Shown here piece after piece: positions 1 through 14,300 of a stretch of DNA of 64,000 bases. Under the pieces are notes generated by a model. It was not told the DNA's origin and did not search any database. It was given only the letters and a program-made list of their open reading frames with translations. The DNA comes from Camarhynchus parvulus (Eukaryota > Chordata > Aves > Passeriformes > Thraupidae), in the NCBI RefSeq assembly GCF_901933205.1, contig NC_044590.1, positions 4,727,501 through 4,791,500 on the forward strand. Direction: 5' to 3'. Within the stretch, counting starts at the first letter, position 1, and each line of letters starts with the position of its first letter. Position numbers and translations under genes: made by a program.

Positions 1-2183
1 AAAAAGGAAGAAAAGGCAGCCAACACAATCTCCTGTTCCTGCCAGAGCTGCTCAGCTCACACAGGAAACTGAAGGGGAAATGTTAACACAATTCATGGGA
101 ATAATCCTCCAAAATCTGTCTCGGTGTGCCTGCAGAAGGCAGGTCCCCCACTCCATGTGCTGCATGGGTAGGCTGAGCCAGGCAGAAGGAACAGCAGAGG
201 TGGAGCAGAGAATTTCTGCCTCCCTGCCTTCACCTCTGCCTTGCACCCATCCTCACCTTGCCTCCAGAAAGTGGCCTTGCTCTGAGAAACATTGTTTTGG
301 CAACAGCAAGAGCTCAGTTGCATCCACAGGAAGATGTGGAAATATTTAACATCAGGTCCCTGGCCGCCAAGGTTTGCTTCACCGGGTGCTTTTTTAAAGG
401 CAATTTATTTTTAAAGCCCCAGGCAAGGAACCTGTCACCAGTGGCTCGAGATGATTGATTTCCAGAGCACTGCCACGGCTGCATGCAGACAGGATGCTCA
501 GCCCAAGCAGCTACTCAGGAAAACCAAAGAACTCCTCCAGTTATTGCAAAATCTGCACAACTACGTGAGCCAGCATCTGGGCTAAAACAGAGCAACCCAT
601 TGGCCTCCAACTCTAGCAGTGCTTTAAGGAAACAGACAAAGACAGAGCCTCACCCAGCAGTCCTCCCACAGAGGAGAAAGAGGAGAGGTGCCCAAAAGCA
701 GCCTGGCACCTCCTGTGATGGGCAGCTGGAGGGACACTGGGTGGGCAGTGCCAGTGCCACCCCTGGCAAGGCTCACTGCCTGCTCTGAAGAAACCCTGCA
801 TTTCTGCCAGCTGCTTTTAACCCTGGTACTGACCTGGCAGTGTTTTTATTAGACCACCTACAGAAAAAAATAAACCTCTGCAGAGGACTTCTTGTGCTTG
901 CAAATCTGGCAGGTTTTGGAGCAGTCACCTCTTTATTTCCATGGGAATTTTCCACTGGGCTGTGTCACTGCATCTCCCTTCTCCAGGGGAGGGGTGACAG
1001 GGCCTGATGTTTTGGGAGGGAAGGGGACTCCAGGTGTTGCAGCACTGCCACTACACACAGGAACACAGCAGTGGGGCAAGAGGTCCCTGTGCAGCTCCAG
1101 ACCATGCAGGAACACGACTGTAATGAGCCCCAAGAGAGGCTTCAGAGCTGGCAGAGAAATTCTCAGAGATGACAGAAAAAAGCAAGGCAGGAATTTGACA
1201 GCAGTAATTCCCCACTAGCACACAGCAGAGAGAAAAACATCCGCCCCAGAGAGCAGCTACCACACTAATGCAACACAGGGAAACACATCTGGAGCTCCTT
1301 CTTGCACAAGGAGAGGCCAGAAATCCAAAGCACAGCCTGACAGGTAAGCCAGAAATATGAGCCTTTAGGGACAGCCCAGGGCAAGGCCTCTGAGTGCTCC
1401 CAAGTCCTTTCTTGCCAGGTTTTAAGCTCTGGCTGTAGATCTTAACTCACATCTTCTCCCAATTACCGCTGCTGCTTCTGGGAGGAGCTGGTGGTTAACA
1501 AGTTCCTTGTATCCGGCTACCCCACAGACCCTCTGGGAGAAGAGTTTTGTAGAACCAGCTGTTTCTTAAGGTTTTAATCAGAGAACCGGGAAGCCAAATG
1601 CACAGGCTGGATCTCTCTTCCAGCCAGCTGTCTCTGATCCCACCTTGCACAGCAGCAGGACAGCAGATCCCTGCCCTGCACAGGCTGGATCCAATCTCCG
1701 GTACTGATAAGCACAAGGGAATGTTTGCTGCATCCAGACTTTTCTGTGATAGCAGCCACTTGGAAGTGAGCTGCTGCTTGGCTTCTGGAGGAGCTGAAAT
1801 ACAGCCTGGGATGGTACAGGGAAGAGACACAAAGAGGAGGGCAGGGAGGAGATAAGAAATCTCACCTTCAGACCTAGAGCAACAACACCCAACTGCAGAC
1901 ACTGGTGCCAACTTTGGCACCCCCTACATGTCATGACAGTATTTTAAAAAACACATTTATTTTTAAATGCATTTATTAAAAATACCAGAGGGTAAAATAG
2001 CTCTCTTTTCCTGAGGAGCATTCAATCTTCAACTCTTGCAGCCTTACTTAGCAGATCAAACAAACGACATGTGCTGCATCACAGCAATGACACAGCTCCA
2101 AACCCAACCCTGCACCTGCACAGAGTTATCTTCAGCATAGCCCCACTCCCTGGCACTGAGCTGCAGCCCCCTGTCATACTCAC
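1..2183 (-). other. LAMA5 intron 3, partial
   Basis: No exon with LN-domain homology is visible on the minus strand, so LAMA5 exon 4 must lie beyond base 1. The sequence is unique-looking and CpG-poor. Around 1939-1985 there is an AT-rich imperfect inverted repeat (GTATTTT at the left end, AAAAATAC at the right) that could fold into a weak hairpin. Nothing else stands out. Confidence 0.75.
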
Positions 2184-2301
2184 AGGCAAAATACTGCCAG
2201 GGCTCATAGGTGAGGCCAAAATCAGTCGATCGCTCCAGCACCCAGAGGTCAGGACGAGGGGAGTTGGCAAACTTGATCAGGACATATGCTACGTGGAAGA
2301 G
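2184..2301 (-). CDS. LAMA5: LAMA5 exon 3: LN domain, [19 protein letters not shown] to PWQYFA
   Basis: The exon is 118 bases: 39 codons plus one base, so it ends in phase 1. The acceptor follows a CTTTCTTTCAG tract with a good branch-point candidate (CTAAC) about 20 bases upstream. The donor is T followed by GTGAGT. It encodes residues 151-189, the core beta-sandwich strands of the LN domain: [19 protein letters not shown], then [19 protein letters not shown]. The first residue is Leu, whereas I recall Val in mammalian alpha-5, a conservative change. The next exon, which should begin with the remainder of a Ser-type codon and carry a Cys, is not found in 1-2183. Confidence 0.95.
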
Positions 2302-5300
2302 CTGAAAGAAAGAACACAGTTAGCTGGCTGCTTGAGGCATCCTGAAAAGCAAGAGAACTCCTTGGGATCCAAGTGGAATAAATGAGCTGGCACTTTGCAG
2401 CTCCTGCTGCTCACAGGCAGCCTGTGGAGAGAAATCCTCCGTATCTAAAGGGATGGTGATACAACACGGCTGCTGCAGAGAGCCAGATTAGGGAGCTCAG
2501 CTCCCCCTGAATGCAAACACAGCTCAGACTTTGTGGCTACAGGTTGTGCCTGGGCAGGCTGCACTACAAGCCAGCTACAATGCTGCCCTGGGGACTTGGC
2601 TTTTGGGCTGTTCTTGGGGTAACAGGTGACACACTGCCCTGCCAGCCAGGGAACACCCAAATGTACCTTGCAGACACTACCACAAATTCCTTCTTTTTGT
2701 TTTTTTAAGGCATTCCACACGCCAGCCCTGCTTCACCAACACAACCTTTTTTTGTAAGCCTGTTCCAGAAAAAGCCCAGCACAGCTCCTCTCCCCCAGGT
2801 GCCACAGGGAGGGGAGAGCAGGAGACCCACTTGGCTCCAGCCCAGCTCCAACACGGGGCTGCTCCCATTTGTCTGGACACTGACATGTGCACACACACTC
2901 CTGCCAAGGATAAAACAAACCTAGTCTTTAAAGAGCTCCAATGTCAGTGCTAGAGAGAAACAAAAGCCCCAGCAGAATTTCCCTTCCCCGGCTGGCACAG
3001 GCTCGCTCCAAGAATCCCCACTCCATCATCCTGTCACAAAGTGATATTTAAAGGCAAATAAAGTTCTCTTATCAGAGGAAATTCCTAATGTCAAAAACAA
3101 CCCAAGAGGGAGTTTAGTGCTTGAAAGGCAGAGATTTATAGCGCAGGAGTCCCTCCTCATGCAGAGCTGGGGTTGTATGAGCATACACCCCCCTGAAGAC
3201 TGACAAGTGTCCAGAGGCACATTTCTGCAAAGGGAGGAGGAGGACGGCTCTGTGCCCATCTCAGCCATGCAGGAGCCAGAACAGCAGCCAGCACCCCAGC
3301 CCTGCCCTGGCCACACACATCACCAAGCCAGAGGACACTCATTAATAATAACATACCTCCAAAACAGCCCTGACAATCCACTGATTGGGCAAGCAAAGGG
3401 CAGAAGAAACCAGAAAGAGGAATTTAAATTTACATCTATAAAGCGCAGACCTTGCTGGGGTCAGTCAGACGAGGGGTCTGAGTGCTGGTGTGCAGATATG
3501 GAGCAAGGGGATGTGGGCAGCCCTGAGGACTGGCACCAGCCCCCCCCTCAGCAGGACATTCAGGCAAAAATCTCCTCAGGAGACTCCCAAATGCTCCTCA
3601 GGCTCTGGGGCAGCCTCTCCCCCACTTAGCAGGGGGATTGGTGTGGTTCCCACTGCAGGCTGGTGGCACCTGGAAACACACCTGGGTGCAGGCTGAGGGG
3701 GCTTGAGAGGGATGCTCAGGGAGGAGAGAGCCAGATCCAGCTGGGAAATCCACATGAGGATCAAGCACAGGGGGTCAGAGGCTGCTCTCCAGCTGGGAAT
3801 GGGCAGGAGGGTGGGATTGTCACCCCTCTCAGGGTTTGCACTGCTAAGGACTGGTGCCATCCAGAACAAAGAAACCAAAGCAGTCACCCAACTCGGTTCT
3901 CTGCTGCCAAAAGGCTTTCAAGCCCAGCCAAGGGGGAAACAGGCATCCTTTTCAAAAACTGAGGGAAAGCAGACCTCAGTGCTGCCCTAGTTCCCCTCTG
4001 CAACATACGTGCTGTCGAGGCAAACAAGGCCAGGCTTTTTTTGAGGAGCAGCTTTTTCTGCCTAGAGCTGGTATTTGATAGGGAAGCCCAAGAGGCTTCA
4101 GCCCGGGCAGCTGCTTTCTCTGCAGGACCAGTTCTCACAGCCCAACATCTGCCCCTTGGCACGGGAACAGGGCTGAACACCAACCAGCCTGTGAAGTGAC
4201 ACCTTCCCTCTGCTCTAAACCCCCCTCCAGCTTTATTCCACAGGGAATAAATGAATGCTCCTGCTGGAATCTAGCACTGCCTGCAGCTGCACAGAATTCC
4301 CTGTGGCTCAAAAGTACCTGTGCATGTTCTGGCCTCAGGCACAGGGGCTTCTCTGCTCTGAATGAACAGCAACCACAAACACAAATTCAGAAATGTGAGG
4401 TGCATCCCTCTCTTCTGCCCTTCTTTTTGCAAAGCCAATAATGAATTGACTGCCAGTAAATCCCAGGGAATTTCTAGGGGGTCCTGCTCTTTGTTCATCA
4501 GCTCTATGCTGGAACAGAGTGTTCCTAATTCAGTGTGCTGGAGCCCAACTCCTCACAGCTCCTGGCTCTCAGAAGTCCCCTCCCTCTGGAGAGCACGGAT
4601 TACCAGGCAGGCAAATTGGGGCAGCTTCTGCCCAAACAGTGAAATCTGACACAAAACCCAGCCTGGGGCTCAGTGATTCACCAAGTGAAAACAACAGCCA
4701 GAACAAACCCCAGGGCTGCTGGCTGCAAGCTCAGGTGTAAATGGGACAGGGCAGGGTTGGGCAGCCACAGGCTCTGGACCCCTCTCTGGCTGAAAGAAGG
4801 AGGTAGAGATGGTTTCAGAGCATTTTGAGACATGGGACATACATACTGCTGATAAAACAATGTCCCTGCTTGCTGGGAGCTCTCTGAAAGTCCAATCGCA
4901 GCCCCACTGGCACAGGATCAGCTGTCCAAGCCCAGGGCTAGCACAGCTTTTATCTCCCATTCCTGCTTTTCACAGCAAAGCACAAGAACCTCCGGGTTCT
5001 TGCTGGATACGTCTGCAATACCTCAGCTGAAAGACAGGGAAGATATCTGCTCTCAAAGCTAAACACAGTTCCTCTCTCCATACCCAAATCCACCTCCAGC
5101 ACTGCTGTTACTGCTGCTGAATTTTAGTCCAGTTGTGGCCACAGTCTTGGGACACAAATAAACCAACCAGCACTGCAGAACCGCTCCCCTTCCAGCACGG
5201 AAGGGTCATTCCTAATGGAGCACAGAAAATATTCGGGAGTCTGTGACCACAGCGACCCCAAACCTGGAGCAAGACCCGTGTCCTGGTATTCTGGGGGATT

Positions 5301-8300
5301 TTTGTGCAGTCTGGTGAGTCCCCTGCCCCTCCATCCAACATCCTTATCTTGTAGATCACCACAGCCTGGCCGGAAAAAATAACAGCAAATTGCCTGTTTC
5401 CAGTGCATCTGCTGAGAAAACTCAGATGCAGAGATGGAGCAGTGGCTCTAAAAATAGAGCTGGCAGAAAAGCCAGACTTTTCATTCCATGTTTAGTTCCA
5501 GTACAGTTCTGCCCAACCAATATTGCAAGAGAAATGGTTGAGGTTTTTTTTTTTTCCAAAGCCTTTATTTAGCTCCTATTATCAGTCAGATGAATAAAAA
5601 ACCTCTATGCTCTCAGCCACTTCAGACATTTTCTTCCCTTCTTCATGGAGAAAAGAGGTGAAACACCAGCCTTGATGCTCACACTTGTCTCCAGGCACGC
5701 AGATCCTTTATTTTCCCTACCTCTGAAAGCATGCCAGGTACAGCTCAACCTTTGACCAGCCTCTGGAATTCCATAAAACGACCTTCCAGCCAGGAAATTC
5801 TGACACTGCTTTAATTAGCAACCAGATTTCTTTGCAAATAGTAACATCTCCACATGGAGTTGATGTTGCTGTTAGTGGTTTGGAAGGAAGTTTCCTTAGT
5901 AACAATCACTTGGAGCTGCCCCAGTGCCTGGAAGGATGGAGATGAGGGCATTTCCTCTGTGTCCCACAGTCCATCCATGTGTGCCTTTAGATGGTAGCTT
6001 TATCCAGCACCAAAATACCATTAAAATATAATAAATACCATTAAAATATAATCCTGATTACCGCCCAGTGTGACAGTGACTTAAGGAGTAAAAACAGATT
6101 CCAGAGAATCAGGAGAAACTCAGCTGCTTTTGGAGCAGCACCTGCTGGGTCCATTTGTTCATCCACCCTTCTGTGTAAGCAGCACATGATGGCAAACTCT
6201 CACATTTCTTCTCTATTCCTTCCCTCAAGACACTGATTTCACTTTTCCAGCTCTGGGAGGTCCATGTGGGAAGAAGAAAACTGGCTGGACCAGGTTTGCA
6301 TCCTGTGTTGCTTTGGTGAGGCAGCTCTGGGGAAGTCTCACTGATATTCCAAGGCACCTCAAAGCCACACAGAAACATTCAATAACCAAAATAAATATTC
6401 ATATTGCTGTAACAATGACAACCACATTTCCACCAGCAGCAAGAGGGGCTGGTTTTGGTTGTGGGATTAGAAGGTCTGAGGCTGTGCTGGCTGGGAGGTA
6501 GACCCAGCTCTGCTCCCAGCCCCTGCAGGAAGAGTTTACACAGCAAACCACTTGCTAATTTTCCACAGGATAGATTTATTACCTTTGGCGTTGACTTATG
6601 AAAGCAGCACCACGTAAAAACAAAGCAGCTCATCTCTCCTGACCACTCTCCAGCCCCCTGTGGGGTGTGTGTGTGCAGAGCATCACCAGCACTGCTCATC
6701 CCTGCTGGGATTTCCTGGGAGGGTGGGAAGGACCTGCTGAGCCATGCCAGGGCATGGGCAGTACCAACTCCCACTGTTATGGGGCACATGCAAAACCTGC
6801 AAGCAGGGAAAGCATAAAAAGAACTGCTGTGGAAAGCGTGGGGAAGTGTTAATTTAATTTTCCCCTCTTTCAAAAATCAAATTATTTTACTCCCTCCCAA
6901 GCCCATCCATCCCTCCAGGCACTGCCTGGTCCATCCCTGCAGCCACAAGCCCACCTGGAAAACGTGGAGATGTCAGAGCCTGGGTGGGGTTATCAATCCA
7001 CAGTGGCAGGAAAAGCAGCTGTCAGGGAGCACAGGTCACCTCTGTCCACAGCCATGGATCAGCCTTGGAAACGCTCGGCAGCGCTGGCACCACATCACTG
7101 GCAGCAGCTACAGCTAACAAGTGCCTTTCTGTGCACCTTTTATCCCCACAAACATGCAGGAGGTGGAAAAGCCCTGGAAAGGCAGAGAGCTCCTGTCTCA
7201 CTTTGAATTTCTCTAGGTCAGTGACCTGCCCCTTCTGCATCCTTTGCCTGTAATCATTTATTCTCATGGAAGCAGTGAATTTACTCATTAACAACTTGAC
7301 TGTCCCCCTGCTGAGCTTCTGCAGTCCTACACCAGATTTATTTCTCCCCAGCCCATCCATCAAAATCCTTTAATAAAATCTCTCACGTTTAGTGTGTGCC
7401 TACTTTTTATTTTCAATCGCACAAGAACTGCTTCAACCCTTCCAGGCAGCAAACAAAGGTGCTTCCCCTCCAAGTGGGCACGGCTCTTTATCCAGTCATT
7501 TTTCTATAAAATACTCAAGTGCCTGAGAGCAAACAAACCCCACACATAAAAGCACAAAAGTCTGTGTTTGAAAGAGGGGTGTGCACTGAAATATGCTTTG
7601 CCCCCATTTTGCTCTTTTCCTCACAGCAGCTCCTGGCTTGTTCTTGTATGTCTGTGCCTCAAATCCTCACTCCTAAAAATTATGTTTTTCCAAGTCATTG
7701 ATGGAGGATTACAAGGTTCTGAATGAGAAGGTTCCTTATGCTTGTATCTCAATATTTTGACAGCCAGGCTTTAGAAACAACCACCCATCCCTTTCACCAC
7801 GGGGAAGGACAGAGGTGCAAAGTGGCAGTGGGGAGAGAGGGGAGCACTGAGAATCCATTTTCCACCAACCTTTTTTCAAGTTTTTCTCTCAAAACTCTGG
7901 GGTTTTATTGAGAGAGATCAAAGAAAACACTCTCCATGAAGCCACAGATTCAGAGCTACCAGCCAGCATGAAACCTGCTCCGTGCCACAACAAGCAGCAG
8001 CAGCAAGCCAATACTTTATGCTGTTATTTTCTAAACAGTGCCTGTTCCCTTCCTAAGCAGCTTGGCTTAGATGAACAGCTGATGGAGCATTTTCCACAAA
8101 GGATTTTTTCTTTAAACACCACTTCAGAGAAGGATTTGGCTCGCCCACCCATTTCACACACAGCACTGCTTTATCTCCACAGCATCCTCCTGTGCAAGTT
8201 GTCCTTCCCCTGCCAGTGCCACACACACCTCCTGCCAAAGATCCTTGGGGCACTAAATCTGCAGCACTTGGCACACGGCAGGGCAGAGCGGTGCCATCCC

Positions 8301-11300
8301 TTGTGGCCTGCACAGTGCTCACGATCTGGACAGCCAAGTTTCAGAAGTGACCTCCAACAGGGCAGCAGCAAGAGCCTGACTGGCAGCAGGTTCAGCCAGC
8401 TGGCACTAAGGAGAGGCACAGAGGAACATCCTGTTAAATCCCTGCCCAGCTGGAGCTGCAAACAGCAAATGCCACACAGCTACAGGTGCAGCATCCAGGG
8501 ATGCTGACACACCAACCTGGACACGGTCAAACACAACGCTGTGCTCAAACCCCAGCAGGTGGGATCAGCCCTTTGTGCGTGCCCAGCAGCCCCCCAAAGG
8601 TCACCCCAGTCACCAGAGGCATCACAGAAGAGCAAAACTGGTCAGGCCAGAGGGGGATGGCTGGAATTCCTTGGGATGAGGCTTCAGTCACTGACAGAGG
8701 AGGACTTTGCCCACAGCAGCTCTCACTGCCCAGTAGGAGATTCCTGCACTTGACTGACGTGGAACTTTGCAACTTTCTCGGTTGCTGGGCAAAGTGTTAA
8801 GTAACCCATTAAAGACAAGACCTAAATATTTGTCTTTCAGCCCAAACCTGAGCTACAACACCCTCAGGGAATGGCTATGTGGACTCCCCTGTCCTGGGGC
8901 ACCTTGTAAGGGGTGCAAGCACTGGTCGGCAAGGCCAGCTCAGCCCAGGAGCTGACTGAGCCCAGAGAATGTGGAGAGGGGCAGCTGCCTCCACCAGGGC
9001 TCCCAGCCTCTCCAGCTGCTTTAATCCTCCTGCAAACACCATCAGAAACCCAGCACAGAGGTGGCTGTAAAGAGGCCCTTAAAACTTCCTGGTGCTGCAG
9101 AGATAAGACACTGTAACTGCATTCAGGATTTCAGACTATTTACCTTGAGGTGTCAATTGTCCTCGATGGTTAAATGCTTCTAGGAAGCCTCTGGGAATGT
9201 TTGGTTGGGGTTTTTTTTTGTTTTTAGGAGTGATGTGTTCTGGGAAAATATGTGAATTAATAATTAGCTGGCAGGATTAGTGGCAGTAGATACCAGGGTC
9301 TTCCTCTCAATAAAATATACTATTACATGAGAAGAGGGATAAGTAAAAAAGTGACTCAAAGGAAGAAAAAAATCCTCTTTTACAGAGACACAAAATGCCC
9401 TGATGGCCCTCACTGTGAAGAATCATGTGCTTGTGCTGTGCAATGTGCAGAAATAAAAAAGCCAAAGCTCCTGCAAGCAGCTTCATGCAGACAGGTGAGC
9501 AATAAGCAGGTGTTCCAGGAAGACTTGGGATTCTAGAGGAATTTAACTGGGAGCCACTCAAATACAGCCAGCTAAATAAATCCATCTACTTCATGAGAAA
9601 GAAAAAACCCCACATGGTTCTCAAGGCTGATTTTTGAGGGGCCTTGGTACCACTGCCTTAATTATCCTCCCGTAAACTAACAGGAGTTGGAGACTAATTT
9701 TAGCAAAATGAAAACTACCATAGCAGAAATTCTCGTAATCCCAGAACATACAGGAAAAAAAAAAGTGCCTTCCTATAAATAGAAAAAGTGGGGAATTCCA
9801 GCTTGCTAATACTAACTGGTGTGCTTGCAGCCTAAGTCTGAAATTGCTAAGAAAAGGGCTGACTGGAGGGATGTCATCTGCCTGCAGTTATTTGAGACTG
9901 TGAGAAGCAGAGTCTCTTCAGGGAGCTGTCACTCCACACACCAGGAGAGTGGGGTTTTTGTAACTAATGGGAAACAACTGACTCAGCTTTTCATGCCAGA
10001 TAGGCTTTGAAAGGAAATACACAAATCTCCTAGGAGTGCCCCATTGTGCCATGGTAAATTCTACACAAGGAGCACATCTCTGCCCTGGAAGGAGATGAGC
10101 AATCCCTGTGCCCAGGATGAAGAGCTCAGTACCTCACACTGAGCTCAGTATGGCACTGATCTGGAAATGAACCTTTAAAAGTCCATCTGGGCCATCCTCC
10201 AGTGTTCATATGGACAACACCTCTCAAGAGTGGCTGATCCCAGTGCTGCCCTTGCTCAGGGAACAACCTCACACCTGTGTGGTTTGTGACTCAACAGACA
10301 GAACACATGAAGGAGAGAATGGCACTGCCACAACCTCTCCCCATGTGGCTAAAAAAAACCCCAGATCTATAGATCAGTTCTTGGGGAGAAAGTGCAGATT
10401 TGGAGACAAACCTGTCCCTCTCCTCCTCCCCAGTGCCTGGCCATGGGTGCACAGCAAGCACAGCTGGGGGACAGCCCAGCCCAGCCCCTTCCTTACTGCC
10501 AAGCTGTGCCAGCAGCTGTAGATCCTGCCTGTGAGGCCTCCCTGAGCACCTGCTGCTGGGACAGACAGCAATGGGCTCCAAGGCAAGAGCTGTAATACTT
10601 TTAGCAACCACAGCCCTGCCTGGTACCTCCTGTTTATCAATGTCTGACAGGGTAGAAACAATGACCCTGAGCACAAGGAAGAGAACGCCATTGAAAACCC
10701 ATGTTCATTCCTCTACCTGCCAATGGCATCACCACCGTGAGAGGATTTCACCCAGAGTTCATCAGTCTCTGCTGCTCATCTTTCTCATTTCCTCAGAGAA
10801 TGACTGAACAGCTCTGGGTTCATCTGGTTGCAGTGTTCCCCCAGCTGCCTGCGTGCTGACACACAGGGAGCAGTGTCCACAGTCACGGATTGTTTGCTTT
10901 TAAAACATATAGCAGGAATCCGTGGCTCTGGCAGCGAGTGTGATGGAACCCAGCCATGAAACCAGGGCACATTCCAGAGCCAGATGTATGGGCACAGCTG
11001 TGACAGGGCACAGCTCTGAGCCTCTGCTGTGCTCAGGTCTGAAAGGAGGCACAGGGCTCTTCTCACATCTCCCACAGCTCCCATTCTCACCACAGCACAG
11101 CCTGCAAGGTGCAAGCCACTCGTGCCCTTATAAATAAAAGTCTGGGTGAAGCCTCCATGGATTTGCCTCCCCCGAGCTGAAGCTCCCACACAACCAAGCA
11201 GGAATTTCAGCCTGCAAGGGCCAAAATTCCTCAATTTCCTCCAAACAGCTACTCAGTAAAAAATCTGGTCTGACCTTTTGTACCACTTCACTTCTGCTCT

Positions 11301-14300
11301 GCAATTAAAAAGTGGCACAGCCAGGACATCAATTTTTGCACCATTTCTGAATGGAAGCAGCGTGGGCTGCTGAGGATTTGGGAGTACTGAGGCAGATTTG
11401 TGTGGCACCTACACTGTACTGCTGATGTCTGAGCTTATCAAACTCTGTCTGTGGGTAAATTGCACCCCAATAAAGATGGGGAGCCCACAAATACAGAACC
11501 TCTGTGGGCATTTCAAACCAAGCAAAGAAATTGTCAGATTAAGAAAGGAGTCTGCCTGGTTCTCAGTTTGGGTTCAACCTGAGAGATGTAACACTCAGCA
11601 ATTTTCAAAACCATCTTTCAAGGAAGGATTTTTGTTTGAACATGTCTGAAAGCCCCTGGAGCCAGTGTAACCCTGCAAGCAGTTCCTGCAGCTCACTGTA
11701 TCTCCCCATCACCACCCTGCCTTCAACACCTCCCAAACCCAGGCGCTCAGAGACAGAAATGCAATGCAGACAGGAAGGAGACCTCTCTCCACAGGGTTAG
11801 CAGAACCCTAATGATCTAACACCAGCTTCCCAACAAGCTGGGGTGGGAGGGTACAAAATCAAGACAAAATGCACAGTGATTAATTTCTCCTCGCTGTAGG
11901 AGTGTCAGATATCACAAGATGGATTCGTGGAACAAGAATGCAGGGGAGGAAAAGCTGAGGAGGGTACATGAGAAACCTTTTGATTTTAGCCAGGTATTAA
12001 GAGCAAAATCCTTTAAATGGATCAATATTAAAATAAAAATTAGTGAAGTCGTAGATAGGATGTCAAACAACTCTGAACATAATGAACTTATATCTAACAG
12101 GTGGTCCCAGTTAAACTAAAACTAAAAACTAAAACTAAAACCTGTCTCAGGTACCTCACAAGCCAATACTATGCAGAGCAGCTGGTGGGAAAACTAATCC
12201 TCCTGAGTAGCCAAAAGTTCAAATTTCCTTGAACTTTCCACTCTGCCAGCTCTCATATTCTCTGAAGTACATTATCTCTGCTTGCAGGGTTTACTCCAGC
12301 CTTTCATTGTTGTCTTATCTCCAGCCTCTTCCTGCCCCAGCTTCAAAAAGAACACAGAGCATCACAGAACAATATGAATGAGCTAAAAAAAATTTATATA
12401 AATATATATACATACACCAGCCCAAAATCTTTGTCAACCAGGCTACCCAGCACACCTGGGTGAGGCAGGAGAGGGTTTTGCATGAAGAGATGAGGAGAAA
12501 TAATCTCTCCTGACTGATGAGGACAGGGTAACTACAAAATTCCCCCAGACCAAGCTTTTTGCAGCCCATCAGTAATGTCAAGCTAGGCAGCATCCACTGG
12601 GACCACAGGAGCGGGGAAAAAGGTAAACACATCTCAGTTATGTTTGTGCCAGCAGTATAAACTATGGTCCATTCTTGGGTATGATGGAATAAAGCAGCTT
12701 ATCTACAACTCACAGTGCAAACTTTTTGGACAACCACCCTGTAAGCAGTGGGTTCCTGCAGTTGTGTTTGTGAGAGTGCCCTGAGAAGGGTTTCCCTCCC
12801 AGGAGCTGGAGAAAACAACCTTCTCTGTCTGGCTGAGGAGAGCACATCCCAGAGAGGACCTTTCCTTGGACAACATCCATGCATGACTGCTGGGAGAAAT
12901 CCCCGCGCATGTCAGACCAGCAGGACACATCCCAGGTGGTGGGCAGCCCTCTCCTGATAGCACAGCAGGATCCACACATCTGCACAGAGCCAGAACAGCA
13001 GTCGGGCACCCAAGAGATGCCTCAAAACACACCTGAGCTGAGCCTCTCTACAATGTCCAGGACAACAGGTCCTGCAGCTCTTCTCACCTGCCAGTTAAAA
13101 AAAAAAATAATACCAAAAAGTGAAACACAAAAACAAACCAAAAAGCCCCAAACTGCCTGGTCCCAGCAGCTCCCACACAGCCCAGGGCCTGTGAGTCACA
13201 GCCCCATCAGATCCCAGGCTGCTGCTGTGGGATTTTTGCACAAACCTATCTGCCCAGGAAGAGTTATGACACCAGAGGAGACTGGAGACCAGCATAATCT
13301 CCCAAGATAAGGCTTGGCAGTGGTGAAAGGAAATTGGCTGCTGTGTTTCAAAGCAGAGCTCCCTGGTGAGCACCTTTGTGCACAGCCTGCCTCTCCTCCC
13401 AGCCCTGGAGTCCGGCAATAAATCCTGGGCTGGGCTCTGCGGTGAGCAGCCCCCGCTGGACCTGCTTAATTGGGCCCTTCAGACTCACTTCACATTTCCA
13501 AAGAGGCCACTGTGCCCCAGCGCTGTTTGCTCATTGAGGGAGCAAACCCGGGAGCCCCATCCATCAAAGGCCAGATGCTAACGCAGAGCACACACCAATT
13601 AGCAATCCCCCAGCTGACTCATCAGGGCTTCCTGCATGTGCTGCAGGGTGTTCACCCACTCTGACTACACTAAAAGTCTCTTGAAAAGCAGCTTTGAGGT
13701 CATCCAGGCTATTCACGCTTTGGGTTATTTTTAGAGGTCCAAATGATGTCGGGATATCCGGGAAGACTTCACAGATTTAGTCCCATTCCCACAGAGTTCA
13801 AACCAAATTGCTCACAAACTCATTTTATCCCCAGGGGTTTTCTCTTAATGCTTGGCTTATACCCTCCTGCTTCTACTGGTATGTTAATTAGTTTTTTAAA
13901 AAAACTTATTAAACGTTATTTTAAAGTGAAAATATGCTGCATCTTTTGTGGTCAAAGCAGATATTTTAAAGCATTTCCCATATTGGGAATAAAGGTCTAG
14001 AACATCTAAAAAGTCCCATCTTGCCTTTCCCATTACTTTTGAGCTGTTGTTTCTCACGGAAAATGTGAGAAGCAAAAAGAATGGAATAATTTTTAGAGTT
14101 ACATAGGCAGGATAGAGCACAACAGGTGATTTAGAATCCAGGCTGGCTTTGTAGAGATGGCAAGCACAACACTGAATTGTGTTACAGGGGGTAACTTGCC
14201 CAACACTCCCGTTTGGATACCTGTGCCTCCTCACACTCCCTAGAGGCCACATGGGGCTGCATGTGAGCTGCCCATCCCAGGGGCAGAACAGGGATCACAG

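Noticed and set aside
7908..8507. 199-codon plus-strand open frame in LAMA5 intron 2
   Set aside because: No domain, no splice context and low-complexity composition, overlapped by frames on the other strand. Consistent with chance.
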